A stretch of DNA of 64,000 nucleotides from Ignavibacteria bacterium (GCA_028714695.1 JAQTLX010000003.1:1-64000), one strand, 5' to 3'; positions 25,039-33,902 are shown, counted from the first letter of the stretch. Notes: generated from the letters alone by a model not told the origin. Made by a program: numbers and translations.

Positions 25039-25926
25039 ATGGAAAAAAACAGAAAAGTAAAAATCGGAAATAGAAGTGTCGGAGACGGAGAAAGAGTTTA
25101 TATTATAGGCGAGATAGGAATAAACCATAATGGTTCTCTAGAAATTGCAAAAAAACTTATAAAGGGAGCCCGCGCGGCCGGATGTGACGCGGTCAAATTT
25201 CAAAAAAGAACTCCCGAGTTATGCGTCCCAAAAAGTCAATGGAATCTTGAAAGAGATACTCCCTGGGGCAGAATTTCGTATATAGAATACAGACGGAAAG
25301 TTGAATTTTCATTTGAGGATTACTGTGAAATAGATTTTTACTGCAAAGAGTTGGATATCGATTGGCTGGCATCATGCTGGGATGAGGAATCTGTCGATTT
25401 CATTGAACAGTTCAACCCCCCTTGTTACAAAGCATCGTCCGCATCGTTAACGGACATTCCCTTATTGAAAAAGAAAAAACAAACAGGCAAACCTTTGTTG
25501 ATTTCAACAGGGATGTCGACGATGGAAGAAATTAAATATGCCGTAGATGAAATAGGAAAAGATAATTTACTGATTGCACATTCTACATCTGCATACCCGT
25601 GTTCTATTGAACAGTTGAATCTTAGTATGATAGTAACTCTTAAAGAACTTTATCCTCATATTCCAATCGGTTATTCGGGACACGAAACCGGTCTTGCCCC
25701 TACCTGGGCGGCAGTTGCCCTTGGGGCTGCTTTTGTTGAAAGGCACATCACGCTTGACAGGGCTATGTGGGGTTCGGATCAGGCAGCATCAGTTGAAATT
25801 GGAGGTCTGCACAGACTTGTGGAGAATATCCGCGATATAGAAAAATCGCTGGGCGACGGAGTAAAACGAGTTTATGACAGTGAGTTATCGCAGATTGAAA
25901 AGTTAAGAAGAATAAAGGCAATTTAA
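25039..25926 (+). CDS. NeuB-family ulosonic acid synthase lacking the SAF domain
   Basis: A 295-residue TIM-barrel synthase of the NeuB/SpsE family, which condenses phosphoenolpyruvate with an aldose to give a 3-deoxy-ulosonic acid. Family motifs are YIIGEIGINHNGSLEIAKKL, AGCDAVKFQKRTP, LISTGMSTMEEI, IPIGYSGHETG and FVERHITLDRAMWGSDQAAS. Ordinary NeuB enzymes have about 340-350 residues and end in a SAF/antifreeze-like domain. This chain stops soon after the barrel, so that domain is absent. The gene closes the operon, with only 31 bases to the convergent phosphoesterase gene. The aldose acceptor is unknown. Confidence 0.9.
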   Translation: MEKNRKVKIGNRSVGDGERVYIIGEIGINHNGSLEIAKKLIKGARAAGCDAVKFQKRTPELCVPKSQWNLERDTPWGRISYIEYRRKVEFSFEDYCEIDFYCKELDIDWLASCWDEESVDFIEQFNPPCYKASSASLTDIPLLKKKKQTGKPLLISTGMSTMEEIKYAVDEIGKDNLLIAHSTSAYPCSIEQLNLSMIVTLKELYPHIPIGYSGHETGLAPTWAAVALGAAFVERHITLDRAMWGSDQAASVEIGGLHRLVENIRDIEKSLGDGVKRVYDSELSQIEKLRRIKAI

Positions 25927-25957
25927 TTTTGTGTTTTTGCCCGGAAATTCAATTACT

Positions 25958-26683
25958 TTAAATTCTTTTTGCCAGCACATCTCCTTCCTCCGTTATTATT
26001 ATATATGATGACGGTATATCCGTAAAACATCCCGTATTAAAATATTCAATTCCTTTTTCTACAATGGGGACATCCGTAACTATATGCGTATGACCGCATA
26101 TAACTGTTTGCGCTCCTTTGTGCCGTGCATATTCGGTTGCGCCGTGCGCGATCTTTCCCGCCAGCCTCAGCCAGCCTTTGCTTTTTTTCTTCACGTATCT
26201 GGCAAGTCTTTGTTTCTCTTTCCCGATTTTCTGCATCTTGTCGTAAACGAAAGAAGCGATGTTGCTTATAACCACATTTTCATTAAGAAATCTGTCAAAC
26301 TGGTGTCCGTGTATTGCAAGAAAAGTTTTTCCTCCGGTTTTCCAGATTACGTCTTTGTGAATTTCTATTCCAATCATAAGCGCCATTATTTCGCCCAATC
26401 CTTCGTCGTGGTTGCCTTCAACCCAGATTACATCTACATTCCTTTTCGGATTGGAAAGTTTTCTTACGGTTGATAAAAATTTCCAGTGCTCTTTTTTTAA
26501 TCTTTTGAAATTTAAATCGTCGAAAATATCTCCGAGAAGTATTAATCTTTTAAACGAATATAATCCGATAACTTCATTGGCTTTGTCTGCTCTTGATACA
26601 TCTGAACCGAGATGAATATCGGAAAGGATTAGAGTATTAACAATCGTTTTGTTTTCGGGGTTATCAATTGAATCCATATACAT
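25958..26683 (-). CDS. LpxH-like metallophosphoesterase
   Basis: A 241-residue calcineurin-like phosphoesterase similar to UDP-2,3-diacylglucosamine diphosphatases. Metal-binding motifs are LILSDIHLGS, LLGDIFDDLNF, WVEGNHDEG, AIHGHQFDRF and VICGHTHIVTD. A basic helix (KKKSKGWLRLAGKIAH) may contact the membrane. With the lpxA gene elsewhere in the window it supports a lipid-A-producing outer membrane. Its exact substrate is inferred. Confidence 0.82.
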   Translation of the reverse strand: MYMDSIDNPENKTIVNTLILSDIHLGSDVSRADKANEVIGLYSFKRLILLGDIFDDLNFKRLKKEHWKFLSTVRKLSNPKRNVDVIWVEGNHDEGLGEIMALMIGIEIHKDVIWKTGGKTFLAIHGHQFDRFLNENVVISNIASFVYDKMQKIGKEKQRLARYVKKKSKGWLRLAGKIAHGATEYARHKGAQTVICGHTHIVTDVPIVEKGIEYFNTGCFTDIPSSYIIITEEGDVLAKRI

Positions 26684-26773
26684 ACAAAATAGAAAGTATA
26701 CAAACTAAGTTCACCCGAAATACGGACTTTACAATAATTTAACACTGGGATAAAATGCGGAATTAATTTAACG

Positions 26774-27451
26774 TCAGTTGGTCAGTGCATACACGATAAT
26801 ATTTGTACCCATTCTGAATGACTCATCTCTTTTTTCTTGAGGATCGTCATGCTCTTTTGTGTCTGCCCAGCCGTCTGTAATGTTGGTTTCGTATGTGTAA
26901 TAGACACACAGTCTGCCTTGAATCCATATGCCGAAACCCTGAGGCGGTTTGCCGTCATGTTCGTGAATTTTCGGGAGACCATTGGGGAAGTTATAATGGC
27001 TGTTATATATTTTATGATTAAAAGGAAGTTCTTTCAGTTCTTCGTTAGGAAAGAGTTTTTTTATCTCTCTTCTGAAAGATTCGTCCATGCCGTAATCGTC
27101 ATCGGCATAAAGAAATCCGCCGTTTTCAAGATAACGCTTAAGCCGTTTTTGTTCCGATTCAGAGAATTCAATATTACCGTGACCGGTAATAATAATAAAC
27201 GGATAGTCGAAAATTTCGTCCGATGCAATGTCAACCGAATAAAATTTCGGTTCATCAACATCTATTGTCGTGTTTTTTTTCAGGTAGTTCATCATATTGA
27301 CTTCAGCAGAAGGATCGTTGTACCAGTCGCCGCCGCCCGAATATTTGAGGCGCGCAATTCTGAATTTTGCGCCTTTAGGCTGAGAATGTATCTGTCCGGC
27401 GTAAAGAAACAAAAAACTCGTAATTATTATTAAACTAAATATTCGGTTCAA
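26774..27451 (-). CDS. DUF4159 domain protein, exported
   Basis: A 225-residue protein with a signal peptide (LIIITSFLFLYAGQIHSQ) and a TTG start. The domain matches DUF4159: FRIARLKYSGGGDWYNDPSA, YPFIIITGHGNIEFSESEQK, then RRYLENGGFLYADDDYGMD-like residues. The flavodoxin- or glutamine-amidotransferase-like fold is known, the function is not. It is the last gene of a minus-strand unit with porZ and the HisA-like gene (8-base gap). Confidence 0.85.
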   Translation of the reverse strand: MNRIFSLIIITSFLFLYAGQIHSQPKGAKFRIARLKYSGGGDWYNDPSAEVNMMNYLKKNTTIDVDEPKFYSVDIASDEIFDYPFIIITGHGNIEFSESEQKRLKRYLENGGFLYADDDYGMDESFRREIKKLFPNEELKELPFNHKIYNSHYNFPNGLPKIHEHDGKPPQGFGIWIQGRLCVYYTYETNITDGWADTKEHDDPQEKRDESFRMGTNIIVYALTN

Positions 27452-27459
27452 ATAAGTTA

Positions 27460-28230
27460 TTATTTTTTAACTTTTGGCAATTCCAGAGAAGTGTCAATTC
27501 GTTCTATGTCTCTCCATATCACCTGACAGGGAAATTTATTTTCATAGAGTGCTTTAGAAATCATGACACTGTCAATTTTCGGATTATTCAAGTCTGCAAG
27601 CATTTTAAGTTGGGGATAATTGCCTATGCCTCCGGCAGATGTGATTTTTATATTTTTTGTGTTATTGGCTATTTCAAGAAGCCTTTCCGTGAAAGCCCCG
27701 GAACAGTTTCCTACTCTCGTTACGTCCTGATAAATGACTCTTTTAACTCCGAGGTCATCCATCATCCTGGCAAATTTAAGCGGCGTGATGTTCGCAAAAT
27801 TAATCCAGCCGTTCGTTACAACATTGTTAAGTTTTTCGTCAATACCTATGGCAAGTTTGGACGGAGAATAAATATCGATAATCTTCTTTATCATATCGGG
27901 GTTTGCAATTGCTCCTGTGCCGATTACTACTCTGTAAACGCCCAGATCTTCAATGATTTTTTTTGCAGTTTCAAAGTCTCTTATGCCGCCTCCGAGAAGA
28001 ACCGGAATATCAACGGATTTGCATATTTCACGGATAATAGGATAATTTTTCATTTCTCCCTGAACAGCGCCGTCAAGATCCGTGATATGAATACATTTGA
28101 AATTTTCTTTCCTGAATAGCCGCGCAACCGTAACAGGGTTATCGGAATAGTAATTTGTTGTTTCATAATGTCCGTGAAACAACCTCAGGCATTTGCCGTC
28201 CTTTATGTCTATTACAGGTATTACTAACAT
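27460..28230 (-). CDS. Divergent HisA-like TIM-barrel protein
   Basis: A 256-residue beta/alpha barrel homologous to HisA, the histidine-pathway ProFAR isomerase. The first catalytic Asp is kept (VIPVIDIKDGKCLRL), as are HITDLDGA, LLGGGIRD and the second-half Asp in LAIGIDEK. However, where HisA has a TDIS(R/K)DG motif, with a catalytic Thr, this protein reads YQDVTRVGNCSG, and the phosphate-binding GRAL motif is SKAL. No other histidine gene is nearby. It starts 2 bases after the stop of porZ. It may be a HisA paralogue with another substrate; ordinary HisA activity is possible but doubtful. Confidence 0.75.
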   Translation of the reverse strand: MLVIPVIDIKDGKCLRLFHGHYETTNYYSDNPVTVARLFRKENFKCIHITDLDGAVQGEMKNYPIIREICKSVDIPVLLGGGIRDFETAKKIIEDLGVYRVVIGTGAIANPDMIKKIIDIYSPSKLAIGIDEKLNNVVTNGWINFANITPLKFARMMDDLGVKRVIYQDVTRVGNCSGAFTERLLEIANNTKNIKITSAGGIGNYPQLKMLADLNNPKIDSVMISKALYENKFPCQVIWRDIERIDTSLELPKVKK

Positions 28231-28232
28231 TT

Positions 28233-30524
28233 TTATTGTTTTATTACGGCCAGTTTGCCCTTTCCAACTTTGCTTCCGTCTTTATTAAATCCAACTACTA
28301 TATAAATTCCCGAAGGAACGTAATTGCCTTTTTTGTCTTTCCCGTCCCACGATGCAATTTTGCCGCCGGGAGAATCGAATTCCGCTACTATTTCTCCTGT
28401 CAGTGTTATTATTTTTACGGATGAATTTTCAACAAGCCCGTCAATTTTTAAATTGACTCTTGGCGGAACGAGATAGGGATTCGGAGAGCAGATTATTTTA
28501 TCGAAATCGGCAACCGGGGCTATTGCATCCGTCTGGACGGATGAAAGTCCGTAAAGTGAACCAAAATATGCTCTGCCGTCAATATAACTTACTGCAATAG
28601 AAGTTACTTCATTATTTAATAACGGACTGTTGGATACATTAAACTGTTCAAGCAAAGTGGAACCGTCCGACGATAAATGAAATACGCCGTTATTTTTTGT
28701 TCCAATCCATTTCTGGTTTAAAACATCTGTGGCAATGCACTTGCAATTTTCGGTGAAAGGTACCCTCAGGTTCCCCGATATTATTCCGAGTTTTACCGGA
28801 GCAGGTTTGTGGTTAGGATCCTGTATGGCTTTATAAGGGTCGCTAATCATATAGACGCCGTTTATAGTTGTGACCCAGACCTCGTTATTTTTCTCTACTA
28901 CAATACCCGTCAGGTCATTATTTTCGAAATCGTTTGCATTATAAAACCCGAAAATATCATCCCCGGTATTATAGATAGATCCGTTTTCATTGAAGAAATA
29001 AAGTCCTCCCCCGCTTCCTGAGAGGACACACCATTTTGTATTATAGTTATCTATAGCAACCTGTTCAAAATGCCCGGAATTTGGAATTACTTCGGGATTG
29101 ATAAAACCAAGAATAGAGTCGGCTGTTATTACATAAAGATTTCTTGAATTTCCCGAATTAAAGAATGACATCCAAAAATTACCCGAATTATCAAAAGCAC
29201 CTCCATAAGGAACGCAAAAAGTTGAATCTCCGGAAATACCCGGTAAAGGCGAATTTAAAGAATTGAAATTTTGTATGTTATTGCCCGTCAATTTTGTAGC
29301 TCCTCCGCCATAGCATAGAGCCCAAACCACCCCATTTCCGGCGTAGACTTTTCTAAAGAAATTACTGTTACCTATTTGCGGTGTATTGTATGTGTTGTAT
29401 GACACCCAGGCATTGCCATCATATTTATAAAATCCCGCAGTGAATCCCGTAATATCCTGTCCTCCTGCCGCCCAAAGCGTACCGTCCGGTCCTATCGATA
29501 AAAAATCAAATGAGTTTCTGTAGGGGCAGTTAGGATAAATGGAAACCGCATTACCGTTTAGTACATACGAAATTCCGTTTTCAAAAACTCCAATTAGAGG
29601 TAAATGTTTATAGGAACCCAGCGTGAGATAGTTTCCCGAAGCCGAATATTGCGTAATCTGTCCCGGATTATTTTTAGGGGCAAAATAGATTGAGTTGTTT
29701 GCAATAAAATATAAACTGTCGCCGATTGCTTTAATATCTACTATGTTGCTTCCCGATACAGCAGGATTTGGATATGACTGCCAGTTCGAATTATCATAAT
29801 AAACGAAGCCGTTATCAGACCCCATAAAAACTTTGTTATCAAAAGTTTCGGATGATTTAACATTTAGGTTTACAGGAGCAGTACTGTAGTTTGTCCATGA
29901 CATCGGGTCGTTTAGATTTGCGTTGGTCAGATTAGCGTAAGCAATTCCGGAAACTGTACCTGCGAAAATTTTACCGGCATTGACCGTCAAAGTATTTACT
30001 TTCGATTTTCCCGTGAACACTCCCAATTGATAATAAGGGGCGTCCACAAAAGAAAAACTTAAAACGGAGATTTTCTGAATGCCGTATCCTGTTGCAACGT
30101 ACATATATTTTCCGTATTGAATGAAATCTTTTATGATTTTATTCGCTTCGTTGGAATTCCTGATATCGTATATATATTTGAAATTACCCGAATTATCGAA
30201 AATTGTAATTGAGCCGTCAGCCCCTCCGACCCAAACCCTATTGAGCGTATCAACGTAAACTGATGATACGTTGTTCGTTAGAAGACCGTCAATATTTGTC
30301 ATTTTTTTCTGAACCGTGCCCTGAGCGAGGTTAACAATAAATAAACCGCCTTCAGAACCGCAATAGGCTGCGGTTTGATTTTTATCCACTGCAATGGATA
30401 CAACCTTTTTCAGATCGGTGTGGTTAATCCATTTATTTGATAATTCCGGATTGGATTCTGCTAATACAAATCCCGGAATTAGATAAAATAAAAAAAGCCA
30501 GATTACCTTTTTATTTATCATCAT
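28233..30524 (-). CDS. porZ: PorZ-like T9SS-associated two-propeller protein
   Basis: A 763-residue exported protein (signal peptide ending FVLA) built mainly of propeller-type strands, with blades such as AAYCGSEGGLFIVNL, RVWVGGADGSITIFD and KWIGTKNNGVFHLS. The last 90 residues are a T9SS-type C-terminal domain: CSPNPYLVPPRVNLKI, VKIITLTGEIVAEF and SGIYIVVGFN. Two propellers plus such a domain at this length is the PorZ architecture. PorZ works at the cell surface with the sortase complex that delivers anionic LPS to T9SS cargo. It heads the unit porZ, hisA-like, DUF4159. It could alternatively be another two-component-regulator-propeller surface protein. Confidence 0.78.
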   Translation of the reverse strand: MMINKKVIWLFLFYLIPGFVLAESNPELSNKWINHTDLKKVVSIAVDKNQTAAYCGSEGGLFIVNLAQGTVQKKMTNIDGLLTNNVSSVYVDTLNRVWVGGADGSITIFDNSGNFKYIYDIRNSNEANKIIKDFIQYGKYMYVATGYGIQKISVLSFSFVDAPYYQLGVFTGKSKVNTLTVNAGKIFAGTVSGIAYANLTNANLNDPMSWTNYSTAPVNLNVKSSETFDNKVFMGSDNGFVYYDNSNWQSYPNPAVSGSNIVDIKAIGDSLYFIANNSIYFAPKNNPGQITQYSASGNYLTLGSYKHLPLIGVFENGISYVLNGNAVSIYPNCPYRNSFDFLSIGPDGTLWAAGGQDITGFTAGFYKYDGNAWVSYNTYNTPQIGNSNFFRKVYAGNGVVWALCYGGGATKLTGNNIQNFNSLNSPLPGISGDSTFCVPYGGAFDNSGNFWMSFFNSGNSRNLYVITADSILGFINPEVIPNSGHFEQVAIDNYNTKWCVLSGSGGGLYFFNENGSIYNTGDDIFGFYNANDFENNDLTGIVVEKNNEVWVTTINGVYMISDPYKAIQDPNHKPAPVKLGIISGNLRVPFTENCKCIATDVLNQKWIGTKNNGVFHLSSDGSTLLEQFNVSNSPLLNNEVTSIAVSYIDGRAYFGSLYGLSSVQTDAIAPVADFDKIICSPNPYLVPPRVNLKIDGLVENSSVKIITLTGEIVAEFDSPGGKIASWDGKDKKGNYVPSGIYIVVGFNKDGSKVGKGKLAVIKQ

Positions 30525-30712
30525 AAGACTCTTTTTTAATTAATAAAGTTGTAAAAATCCGGCTATCGGCTATATGTTTATGTTTTTGGTTGATTCAATA
30601 TGAAATAATTATTTTTGAAAATCAATTACAAATAAAGAATCGGTTTTTGGCACCGGGAATTACCGAAAAGGGTTCTTTTTTTAAAGCAAACCCTTAAAGC
30701 CGTATATTCACT

Positions 30713-30797
30713 TATCTTTGTTGTTATAAAAAAAGGACTTTATAAAAAGATTCTTCCTTGCGAATTTAAGGAGTGAATGATAAAAAGCGAATTGTAA
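30713..30797 (+). promoter_or_regulatory. Possible Bacteroidota -7 box and short leader ORF
   Basis: In the 307-base gap after the divergent porZ gene, TATCTTTG at 30713-30720 matches the Bacteroidota TAnnTTTG -7 element, though no clear -33 TTTG is seen. A strong AAGGAG at 30768-30773 precedes ATG 30777, which opens only a six-codon ORF ending at 30797. This may be the surviving start of the disrupted glycosyltransferase gene downstream. Confidence 0.35.
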
Positions 30798-30831
30798 GGT
30801 TTTAATAATACCCGCAGGGATTTCATGCGGT

Positions 30832-31443
30832 ATGTCTTATTCAAGTTTGAAAGACAACAACCTGCTCTATTACAACGGGTATTTTATACTTGTAAACACG
30901 CGCGATATAGAAACGGCAAACAGGGAAATTAGTGATAAGCAGAAATATTTATTCGGGATAACCGATTACAAAAAAATGTCGGAAGAGCGCGAAAGAATGG
31001 GGCTCGAACTTATTAACGACAATAAACTGGTTTACGCCAAACTGCATATGAAGGGGGTTTTGAACTATTTCTTTGACCCCGGCAGGTTTGATTTTCTAAA
31101 TTTCACCGGACAACTTAAGGAGAAGAACAACGAAGGAATGATGTTTACGTTTGCAAAAGAAGGATACATAGGAATATTCAATCAACTCCTTAAGCAGAAT
31201 CCGGCGCTGCTTGCGTATCTCGTGCTTGTTTTTATAATGAACATAGTATTGTTTGCGGGGTTTGTCGCTTTTCTGTTTAAAAAAAATATAAATACAGACA
31301 TAAAAATTTATCTGACGTTAATGGTGCTTTTTCTGGGGTTTATGTCGGGTCCGCTCGGCACACTGAGATATAAGATACACATAATCCCCCTATTGCTGTT
31401 CGGATTGATATGTTTTATGCAGAATACCGTAAAAGCGAAGTAG
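30832..31443 (+). pseudogene. C-terminal remnant of a GT-C (family 39-type) membrane glycosyltransferase
   Basis: A 203-residue frame (ATG 30832) that looks like only the last third of a membrane glycosyltransferase: YNGYFILVNTRDIETANREI, YAKLHMKGVLNYFFDPGRFD and a final three membrane helices. Full-length relatives have about ten membrane segments before this part; none are present. The upstream frame is closed by a stop at 30781, and a good ribosome-binding site and ATG at 30777 lie out of frame by one base. An internal deletion would explain this. It could instead be a short functional membrane protein. Confidence 0.5.
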
Positions 31444-31507
31444 AACGGTAATTTTGAATATTAGTTCGAATTCCAAATTGTTATATTATTGAAATTTAAC
31501 TTAAACT

Positions 31508-32584
31508 ATGGCTGATACCGAGAATAAAGAACCGGGCGGTTTTAAGAGACCCAATAATTACAGAAGAAGACGGTTCAATAAATACAGGGATAAAAAATAC
31601 CACAACGACAGGACAAAAAATGAAAATCCGCAGCCGGACAAAGTATCAATTCCAACGAATAAATCTATTTCGGTTGTAATTCCGCTTTTAAACGAAGTTG
31701 ACTCGCTCAGGGAATTATCCGATAAACTTCAGGATGTGATGGGAAGAATTAACTGCCAGTATGAAGTTATCTTTGTAGATGACGGAAGTACGGACGGCTC
31801 GTTCGGACGCATTTCCGAAATACACAATAAAAATAACCGCTTTAAATGCATAAAACTCAGAAAGAATTACGGTAAATCCGCGGCGCTTGCAGCAGGTTTT
31901 AAGGCTGTAAAAGGAGATTATGTCTTTACAATGGATGCTGATCTTCAGGACGACCCGGACGAAATTCCGGAAATGCTTAAGATTCTTTTATCCGGATTCG
32001 ATCTCGTTTCGGGATGGAAAAAAATCCGTTACGACCCGTTCATAAAAAGAAACACTTCGAAGATATTCAATTATGTTACTTCAAAGTTATCGGGAATAAG
32101 ACTTCACGATTTCAACTGCGGAATCAAGGGATACAAGAAAGACGTTGTTAAGAGTTTGAAAGTTTACGGCGAAATGCACAGATACCTGCCCGCGATTGCG
32201 CATTTATCGGGTTTCCGCGTAACAGAAAAAATTGTAAAGCACCATCCGAGAAAATTCGGGAAAACAAAATTCGGAGCCAGCAGATTTATAAACGGATTCC
32301 TTGACGTTCTTACGGTTGTATTTACAACCAAGTATATGAAAAAGCCGCTTCATCTTTTCGGAACGCTTGGAATGATTTCGTTTCTTGCCGGATTTATCAT
32401 AACTTTGTATCTGTCGCTTCTTAAAATTCTTGATGGAGCGTCAATAAGCAACAGACCTTTGTTTCTTGGCGGTATATTATTTATAATCGTGGGCATACAG
32501 TTCTTTTCCATAGGTTTTATAGCGGAAATGATAACTAAATCAACAGCGCACGAGGAAGATTTTTTAATTGAAACAATATTGTAA
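31508..32584 (+). CDS. Family 2 glycosyltransferase with two C-terminal membrane helices
   Basis: A 358-residue protein with a basic N-terminal tail of about 50 residues (KRPNNYRRRRFNKYRDKK), then a GT-A domain: VVIPLLNEVDSLRELSD, FVDDGSTDGSF, and VFTMDADLQDDPDEIP with the metal-binding acidic motif. Two membrane helices follow (FGTLGMISFLAGFIITLYL and LGGILFIIVGIQFFSIGFI). This is the layout of polyprenyl-phosphate sugar transferases such as DPM1 and GtrB, which make lipid-linked sugars at the cytoplasmic face. The stop overlaps lpxA as TAATG. The basic tail is longer than usual. Confidence 0.9.
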   Translation: MADTENKEPGGFKRPNNYRRRRFNKYRDKKYHNDRTKNENPQPDKVSIPTNKSISVVIPLLNEVDSLRELSDKLQDVMGRINCQYEVIFVDDGSTDGSFGRISEIHNKNNRFKCIKLRKNYGKSAALAAGFKAVKGDYVFTMDADLQDDPDEIPEMLKILLSGFDLVSGWKKIRYDPFIKRNTSKIFNYVTSKLSGIRLHDFNCGIKGYKKDVVKSLKVYGEMHRYLPAIAHLSGFRVTEKIVKHHPRKFGKTKFGASRFINGFLDVLTVVFTTKYMKKPLHLFGTLGMISFLAGFIITLYLSLLKILDGASISNRPLFLGGILFIIVGIQFFSIGFIAEMITKSTAHEEDFLIETIL

Positions 32585-33354
32585 TGCCACTGAATTCAGT
32601 CAGCAATAAAGCGAAAATCGGAAACAACGTTATCATCGGTGATTTCACCGTAATAAAAGATGACGTTGAAATAGGCAACAATGTCGAAATCGGCTCTAAC
32701 GTGATTATCGACAACGGTGCAAGGATTTCCGACAACGTGAAACTTCATCACGGTGCCGTTGTGAGCACGATTCCTCAGGACCTGAAATTCCACGGCGAAT
32801 ATTCCATACTGGAAATCGGAAAAAACACCGTGGTAAGGGAATATGCAACCCTCAATAGGGGAACAGAGGCAAGCGGAAAAACAGTTGTCGGAGAAAACTG
32901 CCTGCTGATGGCATACTCGCACGTTGCACACGATTGCAGAGTCGGAAATAACGTAATTATCGCAAACAGCGGAAATTTGGGCGGACATGTGGAGATTGAC
33001 GATTACGGTTTCGTAGGCGGACTGGTTGCCGTGCATCAATTTGTAAAAATCGGCTCATACAGTTTTCTTGCAGGATTCACAAAAGCGGTCAAGGATGTTC
33101 CTCCGTTTATTCTTGCGGGAGACAATCCTATGAGATATCAGGGACTTAACGTTATCGGATTAAGAAGAAAGAACTTCACTTCATCGCAATTAGAAACAAT
33201 AAAAGAAGCATATATTATCTTATACAAGTCAGGTTTAAACATTTCCGATGCAGCAAAGAAAATTAAGGATACCATGGAAAAGACAAGCGAAATAAAAACG
33301 ATTCTGGATTTTATTGCAAGAAGCACACGCGGAATTCTTACCGACAAAGAATAA
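32584..33354 (+). CDS. lpxA: Acyl-ACP-UDP-N-acetylglucosamine O-acyltransferase
   Basis: A 256-residue left-handed beta-helix enzyme for the first step of lipid A synthesis. Hexapeptide repeats run from the N-terminus (KIGNNVIIGDFTVI), the catalytic His is in YSHVAHDCRVG (His113/His116), and the alpha-helical tail begins at RYQGLNVIGLRRKNF. The length is standard. Unlike in many genomes it is not next to lpxD, fabZ or lpxC, but follows a GT2 gene with overlapping codons. Confidence 0.95.
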   Translation: MPLNSVSNKAKIGNNVIIGDFTVIKDDVEIGNNVEIGSNVIIDNGARISDNVKLHHGAVVSTIPQDLKFHGEYSILEIGKNTVVREYATLNRGTEASGKTVVGENCLLMAYSHVAHDCRVGNNVIIANSGNLGGHVEIDDYGFVGGLVAVHQFVKIGSYSFLAGFTKAVKDVPPFILAGDNPMRYQGLNVIGLRRKNFTSSQLETIKEAYIILYKSGLNISDAAKKIKDTMEKTSEIKTILDFIARSTRGILTDKE

Positions 33355-33365
33355 AACCCATCAGT

Positions 33366-33902
33366 ATGAAATTCAGAAAAAACCTTGAGATAAAGGCACC
33401 CATCGAAAATCTCAGCGCCTGCCGTAAAATCGCGGCGAATTACTGCGGGAATAAAAAATCCGCGCTGCATTATTTCGAAAATCAGGAAGATATATATTAC
33501 AGCGTCAAACAGGGTAGGCTGAAACTCAGAATCATAAACGGAAAAAACGGAACACTTATTTTCTACAACAGAAGCAGCAAAACAAAAAAACGCGTTTCGA
33601 ATTATTATCTTTCTCAAACGAGCACTCCCGCGGAACTTGACGCCACAATGACGGGTTTGTTCGGAAAACTTGTAACAGTTAAAAAAAGAAGAGAAATATT
33701 TATCTCGGATAACGTAAGAATTCACCTGGACAGCGTTAAAGGTTTGGGAAAATATCTTGAATTTGAAGTTATTTTTAATTCAATTGATATCGCAAGAAGG
33801 ACGATGAAAAAACTTATAAACACGTTCGGACTTGACGAAAAAACGTTTATTAAGTATTCTTATTCGGATTTATTAACTAAAAAAATCAAAAATGCCGGTT
33901 AA
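33366..33902 (+). CDS. CYTH domain protein
   Basis: A 178-residue class IV adenylate cyclase/thiamine triphosphatase (CYTH) fold protein. It has the N-terminal NLEIKAP motif (Glu and Lys for the triphosphate site), YYSVKQGRLKLRI, and later KRREIF, IHLDSVKGLGKYLEFEV and KYSYSDLL strands. Family members bind triphosphates or make cAMP; which applies here is unknown. It overlaps panB by 11 bases. Confidence 0.88.
   Translation: MKFRKNLEIKAPIENLSACRKIAANYCGNKKSALHYFENQEDIYYSVKQGRLKLRIINGKNGTLIFYNRSSKTKKRVSNYYLSQTSTPAELDATMTGLFGKLVTVKKRREIFISDNVRIHLDSVKGLGKYLEFEVIFNSIDIARRTMKKLINTFGLDEKTFIKYSYSDLLTKKIKNAG

Noticed and set aside
19302-25926. A standard sialic, legionaminic or pseudaminic acid pathway
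   Set aside because: The typical dehydratase, hydrolysing epimerase and N-acetyltransferase set is absent and a transketolase pair is present instead, so it was not labelled as one of these.
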